A stretch of DNA of 6,158 nucleotides from Caryophanales bacterium UBA1737. Lineage in GTDB: Bacteria; Bacillota_I; Bacilli_A; ML615J-28; CAG-313. Numbering within the stretch: the first letter of the stretch is position 1; every line of letters starts with the position of its first letter. The stretch covers positions 1-6,158 of the forward strand of contig DCIB01000026.1 in assembly GCA_002315915.1 (NCBI GenBank). The letters run 5' to 3'. The notes under the pieces were generated by a model. The model worked only from the letters and a program-made list of their open reading frames with translations, was not told where the DNA came from and did no database searches. Made by a program: the position numbers and the translations under genes. Below are positions 1 to 5,326 of this stretch, in pieces.

Positions 1-24
1 GTTCGAATCCCTCTTTCTCCGCCA
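1..24 (+). tRNA. tRNA-Ser (probable), 3' end only
   Basis: This is the 3' end of a tRNA cut by the window edge. It shows the last base of the 5' T stem, a T loop (TTCGAAT, 2-8), the 3' T stem (9-13), a 3' acceptor strand (14-20), discriminator G at 21 and an encoded CCA at 22-24. The anticodon is outside the window. The acceptor strand implies a 5' end GGAGAAA, which together with discriminator G is typical of bacterial tRNA-Ser. A Ser gene directly before fMet-Asp-Phe also matches the order in Bacillus-type tRNA clusters. The tRNA identity is certain; the Ser assignment is inferred. Confidence 0.8.
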
Positions 25-35
25 CTATCCTAAAT

Positions 36-112
36 CGCGGGATGGAGCAGTCCGGTAGCTCGTTGGGCTCATAACCCAGAGGTCGAAGGTTCAAATCCTT
101 CTCCCGCCACCA
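36..112 (+). tRNA. initiator tRNA-fMet (CAT)
   Basis: A complete 77-base cloverleaf with anticodon CAT at 70-72 in loop 68-74 and encoded CCA at 110-112. It has the initiator hallmarks: an unpaired first acceptor position (C36 opposite C108), three consecutive G-C pairs at the base of the anticodon stem (65-67 with 75-77), and the A-U pair at 11-24 (A46 with T60). These separate it from elongator Met and lysidine-modified Ile tRNAs. The usual bacterial initiator mismatch is C1xA72; here it is C1xC72. It lies 11 bases after the tRNA-Ser end and is presumably cut from the same transcript. Confidence 0.97.
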
Positions 113-123
113 TATTAATAGTT

Positions 124-200
124 GGAACGTTAGTTCAGTTGGTTAGAATGCCTGCCTGTCACGCAGGAGGTCACGAGTTCGAGTCTCGTACGTTCCGCCA
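124..200 (+). tRNA. tRNA-Asp (GTC)
   Basis: A complete 77-base cloverleaf. The acceptor stem pairs 124-130 with 190-196, the anticodon stem pairs 151-155 with 163-167, and the anticodon GTC is at 158-160. The discriminator is G197, as expected for Asp, and CCA is encoded at 198-200. It sits 11 bases after tRNA-fMet in the tRNA operon. Confidence 0.97.
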
Positions 201-210
201 CTTAATGGAT

Positions 211-286
211 GGCTCGGTAGCTCAGTTGGTAGAGCAATGGACTGAAAATCCATGTGTCGCCAGTTCGATCCTGGCCTGAGCCACCA
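211..286 (+). tRNA. tRNA-Phe (GAA)
   Basis: A complete 76-base cloverleaf. The acceptor stem pairs 211-217 with 276-282, with one G-T wobble. The anticodon loop is 242-248 with GAA at 244-246, the discriminator is A283 and CCA is encoded at 284-286. It is the last tRNA of the cluster; a hairpin terminator begins 19 bases later. Confidence 0.97.
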
Positions 287-305
287 TCAAATGATGTGCG
301 TGTAA

Positions 306-332
306 GCTTTGCAGTAGCAAAGCATTTTTTTT
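306..332 (+). terminator. Rho-independent terminator of the tRNA operon
   Basis: A 7-bp perfect stem (GCTTTGC 306-312 with GCAAAGC 317-323) has a 4-base loop, followed by A and eight T residues (325-332). The position 20 bases after tRNA-Phe fits the end of the tRNA transcript. The next gene's ribosome binding site starts only 5 bases after the T run. Confidence 0.9.
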
Positions 333-351
333 ACCAAAAGGGAGACATAAC

Positions 352-516
352 ATGGACTTTACTAAACAAGAAATCGAAATTTTAAAATCAATTATTGATA
401 CAGAAATCATGGAAACTAAAGATTTAATTAATGATGAGAAAGACGGCAATACAAAAGCTGAGCTTGAAGAATATCTTAAAAAGATTGAAAAGATATCAAT
501 TAAATTAGAAGAATAG
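352..516 (+). CDS. small acidic helical protein of unknown function, 54 aa
   Basis: I do not recognise this protein. A strong ribosome binding site (AAGGGAG, 338-344) lies 7 bases before the ATG, and the frame runs 54 codons to TAG at 514-516, followed at once by a terminator. The product is soluble-looking and highly charged: about 16 Asp/Glu against 9 Lys, with no Arg, Cys, Trp or Pro. It reads as two amphipathic helices, roughly residues 4-30 and 34-54, joined by a Gly-Asn turn at 32-33, so a helical hairpin or coiled coil is likely. It has no signal peptide or membrane segment. It sits directly behind the tRNA terminator with no room for an obvious promoter of its own, so expression may depend on read-through or on a promoter inside the tRNA-Phe region. 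The ribosome binding site and framing terminators make a real gene likely; no function can be assigned. Confidence 0.75.
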   Translation: MDFTKQEIEILKSIIDTEIMETKDLINDEKDGNTKAELEEYLKKIEKISIKLEE

Positions 517-536
517 AATATTTATAAACCATCTAG

Positions 537-573
537 GAGCGTTTACTCTATAAAGCGTATTCGCTCTTTTTTT
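537..573 (+). terminator. Rho-independent terminator after the small gene
   Basis: The base stem GAGCG (537-541) pairs with CGCTC (562-566), and an upper stem TAC (544-546) pairs with GTA (557-559) across a small T-T internal loop. A run of seven T follows (567-573). It lies 20 bases after the stop of the 54-aa gene. A competing hairpin inside the same segment (540-544 with 553-557) is possible. From 574 to the methyltransferase ribosome binding site at 716 the DNA is AT-rich, and I see no gene in it. Confidence 0.8.
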
Positions 574-726
574 GTTGTTTATTTATTTTGTGATATTTAT
601 TTCTAATTCATTAATGGATATAAAATTAATAATTGAAAAAGTATTATATGAATGACAAAATAATTATAGACTTAATTGAAATTAAAACACTTTTAATAAA
701 ATTTTAATAATGGTTAAGGAGTAATC

Positions 727-1758
727 ATGATTATAAAAGAATATATCAAAAATAATTCATTTGATCCTCTATTTATAAATGGAGATTCATTAACTATCTT
801 AAAAGAAATTAATGATGATTCTATAGATTGCATTATTACTAGTCCACCATATTATATGAAAAGAGAATATTTAAAAGATGGAATAGGATTAGAGAAAACA
901 TATAATGAATATATAGATAATCTTTTATTAATAATTAAAGAAATAAAAAGAATATTAAAACCTACTGGAAGTTTTTGGTTTAATATAGGTGATTCATATA
1001 AAGACAAACAATTATTAAATATTCCTCATAGAATTTCTATACGTATGCAAGATGAACAAAACTGGATTCTAAGAAATACAATTATTTGGGATAAAGTAAA
1101 AGGAACTATGACGAGCTCTAAAGATAACCTTGGAAATCAATATGAATTTATATTTCATTTTGTAAAAGATAAAACAAATTATTTTTATGATTCGAATCAA
1201 GTTAGAAATACTCCACGTAAGGTAAAAATAGAGAATGGTGCTGTTGTTAGTGCAACTGGTGTTACTGGAATAAAATATAAAAGAAAAATAGAATTGAGTA
1301 CAGAGTTAAGTGAATTTGAAAAACAAGAAGCACAAAAAGCGCTTAAAAATGTACTTTCTCGTATGGAAAACGGCGAGATATCAGATTTCAGAATGGTTAT
1401 AAGAGGTTCTTCTCAAAGAATTACTAATGGAGATTCAATTAAACTAAGTGGTAGAGCAAAAGAATTAAGAGACAAAGGATATTACTTTTTATTTTATAAT
1501 TCAAAAGGGAGTATGATATCTGATTTATGGCAAATTATTCCTGAGGATTCTAGAGGGAGAAAATTACATTATGCTCCATTTCCTATAGATTTAGTAAAAA
1601 ATCCAATACTTCTTACTTGTCCAGAAAAGGGGATAGTACTAGATCCGTTTTCTGGCACCGGAACAACTTCATATGTGGCTAAATCATTAAAAAGGAAATC
1701 TGTTGGAATTGATATTAAAAAAGAATATATAGATTATTCTACTCAAAGATGCAAATAA
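727..1758 (+). CDS. solitary beta-class DNA methyltransferase, probable N4-cytosine type
   Basis: This is a site-specific DNA methyltransferase that transfers a methyl group from S-adenosylmethionine to an exocyclic amino group of a DNA base. Catalytic motif IV, TSPPY, is at residues 38-42. The S-adenosylmethionine-binding motif I, DPFSGTGTT, is at 306-314 near the C-terminus, preceded by the conserved segment HYAPFP. The order IV, then target recognition region, then I defines the beta class. Serine before PPY is the usual form in N4-cytosine enzymes (Asp or Asn in N6-adenine enzymes), so m4C is the best guess but is not proven. The variable stretch at about 160-270 is the likely target recognition domain. 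The 343-aa length is normal and no motif is broken. AAGGAG (716-721) lies 5 bases before the ATG. Candidate promoter elements upstream (TTGAAA at 633-638 and 676-681) lack a convincing -10. No endonuclease gene adjoins it, so it may be an orphan or the remnant of a restriction system. Confidence 0.93.
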   Translation: MIIKEYIKNNSFDPLFINGDSLTILKEINDDSIDCIITSPPYYMKREYLKDGIGLEKTYNEYIDNLLLIIKEIKRILKPTGSFWFNIGDSYKDKQLLNIPHRISIRMQDEQNWILRNTIIWDKVKGTMTSSKDNLGNQYEFIFHFVKDKTNYFYDSNQVRNTPRKVKIENGAVVSATGVTGIKYKRKIELSTELSEFEKQEAQKALKNVLSRMENGEISDFRMVIRGSSQRITNGDSIKLSGRAKELRDKGYYFLFYNSKGSMISDLWQIIPEDSRGRKLHYAPFPIDLVKNPILLTCPEKGIVLDPFSGTGTTSYVAKSLKRKSVGIDIKKEYIDYSTQRCK

Positions 1759-1769
1759 TATAATTAATA

Positions 1770-1800
1770 ATAAAAACCGGACTAATAAACCGGTTTTTAT
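1770..1800 (+). terminator. Rho-independent terminator after the methyltransferase
   Basis: AAAAACCGG (1772-1780) pairs perfectly with CCGGTTTTT (1790-1798) around a 9-base loop, and two more A-T pairs extend the stem to 1770 and 1800. The A run on the 5' side and T run on the 3' side would let it work in both directions. It begins 12 bases after the methyltransferase stop codon. Its loop and right arm are part of the repeat that recurs downstream. Confidence 0.8.
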
Positions 1801-1865
1801 ATGGATTTTATATAATTTAAAGCTAAACTGGACTAATAAACCGGACTAATAACCGGACTGATAAA
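1774..1865 (+). repeat. short GGACTAATAAACC repeats containing CCGG
   Basis: GGACTAATAAACCGG occurs at 1779-1793 and 1830-1844. GGACTAATAACCGG, one A shorter, is at 1843-1856, and GGACTGATAAA is at 1855-1865. The last three copies are in tandem with steps of 13 and 12 bases. The 20-base segments 1774-1793 and 1825-1844 differ at one position, so the downstream block looks like a copy of the terminator hairpin without its T tail. A looser copy, GGACTAAATAAA, is at 1932-1943 just before the mscL ribosome binding site. Four CCGG sites fall within 80 bases. Apart from this and a possible TACAAT -10 element at 1920-1925, the gap up to mscL shows nothing else. Confidence 0.8.
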
Positions 1866-1958
1866 ATATTATATTGTATCGCAAATATATTTATTTAGAT
1901 AAATATGGTTTAAATGATGTACAATAGTTATGGACTAAATAAAAAGGAAGTGTAAAAT

Positions 1959-2696
1959 ATGAAAAAATTAATTCAAGAATTCAAACAATTTATTTCTAAA
2001 GGTAATGCTTTTGATATGGCTGTCGGCGTTATCATTGGTAACGCATTTAATAAAATAGTTACATCACTAACAAATATTTTAATGAGCTTATGTACATGGA
2101 AAGTTCCTGGTGGTATGAACGGCTTAATCACAGTTTTACCAGCCGCAAGTGAAACTCAAAAAGGTATGAAGATTGCTGGAGAATATGTTCAATCATTTAA
2201 TATTAATAATATTCAAGAAGTAGCTGAAAATTTAGCTTTAACAAACTATACTCAAGCTGAAGTAGATGCTAACTTACAATTAATTGAAAGTGCTAAAACT
2301 ACTCTATTAAATAACTATACATTGCATGGAACTACATATACTTATAATATGTGTTCAGTAGTTGATTGGGGCGCATTGATAAACGCAGCTGTTTCATTCT
2401 TAATTATTGCTTTAACATTATTTGTTATTGTTAAAATTATGGGAAAAGTAAATAAACTTAGAAATAAAGCTAAAGAAAAAGCATTAAAAGAATTTGAAGA
2501 ATTAGAAAAGAAATTTAAAGGTAATAAAGAAGAATTATTAGAAAAAGTTAATGCTTTAAAAGAAAAAACTAAAGATACTGCTTTTGTAAAAGAAATTGAT
2601 GATCTTTTAAAAGATATAAAGAAAAAAGATAAAAAGGATGAAACAAAAGAAGTAACTACTGAAGAAGAAAAAGTAGAAGAAGCAAAAGAAGAATAA
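1959..2696 (+). CDS. mscL: large-conductance mechanosensitive channel MscL, enlarged form
   Basis: MscL forms a pore in the cell membrane that opens under high membrane tension and releases solutes on sudden osmotic downshift. The N-terminal amphipathic helix and first membrane helix are clearly conserved (about residues 8-44, with the pore signature AVGVIIG at 21-27). The second membrane helix is at about 138-161. The protein is 245 aa against roughly 120-150 for typical family members. The extra length lies in two places: the outer loop (about 46-136, some 90 residues, with the usual IMPPLG-like segment after helix 1 replaced by ILMSLCTW) and a Lys/Glu-rich predicted coiled-coil tail (about 165-245). 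AAGGAAG (1944-1950) lies 8 bases before the ATG. No terminator separates it from copA, 17 bases on, so it is probably the first gene of a mscL-copA-copZ operon. A possible -10 (TACAAT, 1920-1925) lacks a clear -35. Confidence 0.93.
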   Translation: MKKLIQEFKQFISKGNAFDMAVGVIIGNAFNKIVTSLTNILMSLCTWKVPGGMNGLITVLPAASETQKGMKIAGEYVQSFNINNIQEVAENLALTNYTQAEVDANLQLIESAKTTLLNNYTLHGTTYTYNMCSVVDWGALINAAVSFLIIALTLFVIVKIMGKVNKLRNKAKEKALKEFEELEKKFKGNKEELLEKVNALKEKTKDTAFVKEIDDLLKDIKKKDKKDETKEVTTEEEKVEEAKEE

Positions 2697-2697
2697 T

Positions 2698-2714
2698 TAA
2701 CTAATAATTAGTTA
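2698..2714. promoter_or_regulatory. perfect 8-bp palindrome abutting the copA start
   Basis: TAACTAAT (2698-2705) and ATTAGTTA (2707-2714) are exact inverted repeats around one central A, filling the gap between the mscL stop codon and the A of the copA ATG. It occupies the place where a ribosome binding site should be. It could bind a dimeric regulator; as RNA, a 1-base loop is impossible, so only the outer pairs could form. It does not match the CopY box (TACAnnTGTA). In such AT-rich DNA it may be chance. Confidence 0.35.
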
Positions 2715-4963
2715 TGATAAATGAAAAATATATAATAGAAGGCATGTATTGTACAGCATGTTCTAGTTCTATTGAAAGAGTATTAAATAGAATAGATGCT
2801 GTAGAAAAAGCTAATGTAAATTTAATAGCGAAGATGTTGTTTATAACATATGATGAATCTAAACTATCAAGTTTGGATATTTTAAAGACAATAGAAAAAG
2901 CTGGATTTAATGCTTCATTATATATTGAAAATAAAAAGAAAGAATCTATATTAAAAGAAATAGTAGAAATAAAAGATAAATATAAGTTACCTAGTTTAAA
3001 AACTAGGCTTATTATATCTTTTATTTTTTTATTACCATTAATGTATATTTCAATGTATGAAATGCTTAATCTCCCATTACCAGATAGTATAAACAAAAAT
3101 AATCCATTAATATATTCATTTATACAATTAATACTTGCAACACCAGTATTAATTGTAAATAGAAAATTCTTTATTAATGGATTTATTGGTCTTAAAAGAT
3201 TATCCCCTACTATGGATACTCTAGTATCTTTAGGATCTTTAATATCATATCTCTATGGAATCATATCCATAATCTATATTTTTTATGGTCATATAGATTA
3301 TGTAAATAATTTATATTTTGATTCAAGCGCTATGATATTATCTTTAATTACTATTGGTAAAGCCTTAGAGGATAAAGCTAAAAATAAGGCTACAGTAGAT
3401 ATTGATTCATTAAAGAATTTATTTCCTAATACTGTAACTATATTAGATGAACTAAATAATGAAAAAATCGTCCCATATGACGATTTAAAGGTTAATGATA
3501 ATATAATTATCAAAGCAGGTGAAAATATTCCTGTAGACGGAATAATCGTTAAAGGAAGTGCATATATTGATGAACAAACATTAACAGGTGAATCAGTACC
3601 AGTATTTAAAACTATAAATGATAAAGTTTTATCTCCAACAGTTAATCTTGATGGATATTTAGTTATCAAGATAGAAAAAATAAAGGAATCAACAACTCTT
3701 TATAAAATAATAGATTCTATAAGAGAAGCTGGAGCTACTAAAGCAAAAATAGAAAGATTAGCAGATACTATTAGTCATTACTTTGTGCCAATAGTAATGA
3801 CTATATCTATTATCACATTTATATTATGGATAATAATATCAAAAGACTTTAATGAATCTTTAAAGCATGCGATAGAAGTATTAGTTATCAGCTGTCCATG
3901 TGCATTAGGGCTCGCTACTCCGGTAGCTATAGTATCATCAATTAGTGCTTGTGCTAAAGATGGAATTTTAGTAAAGAAAGCAGAAGCTTTTGAAATATTA
4001 AATAAAGTTGATACAGTTATTTTTGATAAGACTGGTACATTAACAAAAGGTGAATTAAAAGTATCTAATATTAAAATAAAAGAAAATATTGATACTAGTT
4101 ATATTAAAGATATTATTAAGACAACAGAAATAAAATCTAATCATCCTATTGCAAAAGCATTGATAGAGTATACAAAAGACTCAAATATTTTAGAATCAAC
4201 TGATTATTCATATATTATAGGCAAGGGTGTATCTATTAGAATTAATAATGATGATATATTAATAGGAAATAAAGAACTATTAATAGAGAATAATATAGAT
4301 ATCAATCTTGAATATAATAGTGTCTTCACACTAATATATTTATCTATTAATAAAGAATTAATATCTATAATAGAGATAAGGGATATTATCAAAGAAGATT
4401 CTTATAATTTAATAAAGAAACTAAAGGATAAGAATATTTATGTAAGTATGATATCTGGAGATTCTTATAATGTAGTTAATAAGGTAAAAGATGAATTAAA
4501 TATTGATGTTGCTTATGATTCCGTCTTACCACAAAACAAATATAGAATCATAAAAGAAATAAAAGAAACTAATCATGTAGTAGCATTTATAGGCGATGGG
4601 ATTAATGATTCCATTGCCTTAATGGAATCATCTATTGGCATCGCTATAAATAACGGAATAGAGTTAACGATGGATAGTGGAGATATAATTTTATTTAAAG
4701 ATAATATTGATGATGTAAATAAAATAATAGAGATATCAAAAAGAACTGTAAGAATTATAAAAGAAAATTTATTCTGGGCATTCTTCTATAATATTATAAT
4801 GATACCTATAGCAGCTGGAGTATTTTCTAAATTAGGATTAGATTTAAATCCTATGTTAGCAAGTCTATCAATGAGTATTAGTAGTTTAATAGTTGTCTTA
4901 AATGCATTAAGACTAAAGAAAATAAAATATAATAAGGATGGAAATATAAATGGAAATAATTAA
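2714..4963 (+). CDS. copA: Cu+-exporting P1B-type ATPase CopA
   Basis: CopA is a membrane ATPase that pumps Cu+ (and probably Ag+) out of the cytoplasm. One N-terminal heavy-metal-associated domain (about 1-70) carries the CxxC copper site C13/C16. Four membrane helices follow (about 97-216), then the actuator domain with TGES at 291-294. The membrane metal site is C394-P395-C396, in the Cu-type sequence SCPCALGLATP. Asp438 of DKTGT is the phosphorylated residue. The nucleotide domain has H477-P478, and the hinge motif GDGIND is at 627-632. The last two helices carry Y692-N693 and M720-xx-S723-S724, the signature that marks Cu+ rather than Zn2+ or Cd2+ pumps. The 749-aa length is normal and no key residue is missing. 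No ribosome binding site precedes the ATG; the next ATG (M11) would cut into the metal-binding domain. Translation is therefore probably coupled to mscL. The gene is rich in ATA isoleucine codons, unlike mscL. Confidence 0.97.
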   Translation: MINEKYIIEGMYCTACSSSIERVLNRIDAVEKANVNLIAKMLFITYDESKLSSLDILKTIEKAGFNASLYIENKKKESILKEIVEIKDKYKLPSLKTRLIISFIFLLPLMYISMYEMLNLPLPDSINKNNPLIYSFIQLILATPVLIVNRKFFINGFIGLKRLSPTMDTLVSLGSLISYLYGIISIIYIFYGHIDYVNNLYFDSSAMILSLITIGKALEDKAKNKATVDIDSLKNLFPNTVTILDELNNEKIVPYDDLKVNDNIIIKAGENIPVDGIIVKGSAYIDEQTLTGESVPVFKTINDKVLSPTVNLDGYLVIKIEKIKESTTLYKIIDSIREAGATKAKIERLADTISHYFVPIVMTISIITFILWIIISKDFNESLKHAIEVLVISCPCALGLATPVAIVSSISACAKDGILVKKAEAFEILNKVDTVIFDKTGTLTKGELKVSNIKIKENIDTSYIKDIIKTTEIKSNHPIAKALIEYTKDSNILESTDYSYIIGKGVSIRINNDDILIGNKELLIENNIDINLEYNSVFTLIYLSINKELISIIEIRDIIKEDSYNLIKKLKDKNIYVSMISGDSYNVVNKVKDELNIDVAYDSVLPQNKYRIIKEIKETNHVVAFIGDGINDSIALMESSIGIAINNGIELTMDSGDIILFKDNIDDVNKIIEISKRTVRIIKENLFWAFFYNIIMIPIAAGVFSKLGLDLNPMLASLSMSISSLIVVLNALRLKKIKYNKDGNINGNN
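4934..4941 (+). promoter_or_regulatory. ribosome binding site of copZ inside copA
   Basis: AAGGATGG lies 8 bases before the copZ ATG and within the copA reading frame. It supports the start at 4950, which makes the two genes overlap by 14 bases. Ribosomes finishing copA would pass over this site, so translation of the pump and the chaperone is probably linked. Confidence 0.6.
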
Positions 4964-5147
4964 TGTTAAAGGTATGATGTGTGGTGGTTGTGAAAGAAGA
5001 GTTGAAAATGCAATTCATAATTTAGGAATAACTACAGTTAAAGCAGACCATAACAAAGGAACAGTAGAATTAGAACTTGGTAATGTATCTATAGAAAAAA
5101 TTAAAGAAACAATTGAAAATCTTGGTTTTGAATTACAAAATTCATAA
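4950..5147 (+). CDS. copZ: copper chaperone CopZ
   Basis: CopZ is a small cytoplasmic protein that binds Cu+ and hands it to the N-terminal domain of CopA for export. The whole 65-aa product is one heavy-metal-associated domain, with the metal loop GMMCGGC giving Cys11 and Cys14 as ligands, followed by a helix, and a second helix at about 49-60 ending in the typical NLGF segment. The usual length of the family is 65-70 aa. It overlaps the last 14 bases of copA in another frame, and a good ribosome binding site lies 8 bases upstream. The pairing with copA makes copper the likely metal; a mercury-binding MerP-like role is much less likely without mer genes. No clear terminator follows; the 5148-5230 stretch contains only weak all-AT hairpins. 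Confidence 0.93.
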   Translation: MEIINVKGMMCGGCERRVENAIHNLGITTVKADHNKGTVELELGNVSIEKIKETIENLGFELQNS

Positions 5148-5250
5148 AAAATTCATATAATTTCACATACTAAAATATAAATATTTCATATATAAAAATA
5201 TGTTTATATATTTATATATAAAAAAATTTTAATTTGTTGTACATTTGTTG

Positions 5251-5279
5251 TTGATTTTTACACTTTTTAATGATATTAT
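5251..5279 (+). promoter_or_regulatory. extended -10 promoter of the pilin-like gene
   Basis: A -35 element TTGATT (5251-5256) and a -10 element TATTAT (5274-5279) are separated by 17 bases. TG at 5271-5272 forms an extended -10 (TGATATTAT). Transcription would start near 5286, some 40 bases before the ATG at 5327. An A-run and T-run stretch at 5220-5235 could act as an UP-like element. Two TTTGTTGT copies (5233-5240 and 5244-5251), 11 bases apart, sit directly against the -35. Confidence 0.65.
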
Positions 5280-5311
5280 ATTCTCGTTCGAATAGGAAAA
5301 AATATAATAAA

Positions 5312-5317
5312 AAAGGA
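5312..5317 (+). promoter_or_regulatory. ribosome binding site fixing the pilin start at 5327
   Basis: AAAGGA lies 9 bases before the ATG at 5327. The in-frame ATG at 5270 has no such site and lies inside the promoter, upstream of the expected transcription start. The shorter form also gives a normal 8-residue prepilin leader. Confidence 0.75.
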
Positions 5318-5326
5318 AAAGAAAAA

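Noticed and set aside
222..449. Reverse-strand open frame of 75 codons
   Set aside because: It runs antisense through tRNA-Phe, the terminator and the start of the small gene, and has no ribosome binding site; it is a typical false frame over a tRNA.
1774..1865. CRISPR array
   Set aside because: The repeat units are only 12-13 bases and directly abutting, with no unique spacers of regular length and no cas genes.
1959..2696. MscL extension as a copper-binding domain
   Set aside because: The loop has only scattered Met and Cys residues and no CxxC, His-rich or Met-rich cluster, so the link to copper rests on gene order alone.
2701..3096. Reverse-strand open frame opposite the start of copA
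   Set aside because: It is a mirror of a strongly supported ATPase gene with low-complexity Ile/Ser/Leu composition; the frames at 3298-3669 and 4204-4392 are rejected for the same reason.
5187..5222. Terminator for copZ made of AT hairpins (5187-5191 with 5198-5202; 5203-5210 with 5215-5222)
   Set aside because: The stems are short or purely A-T and lack a proper T run after them; alternating AT sequence gives such pairing by chance.
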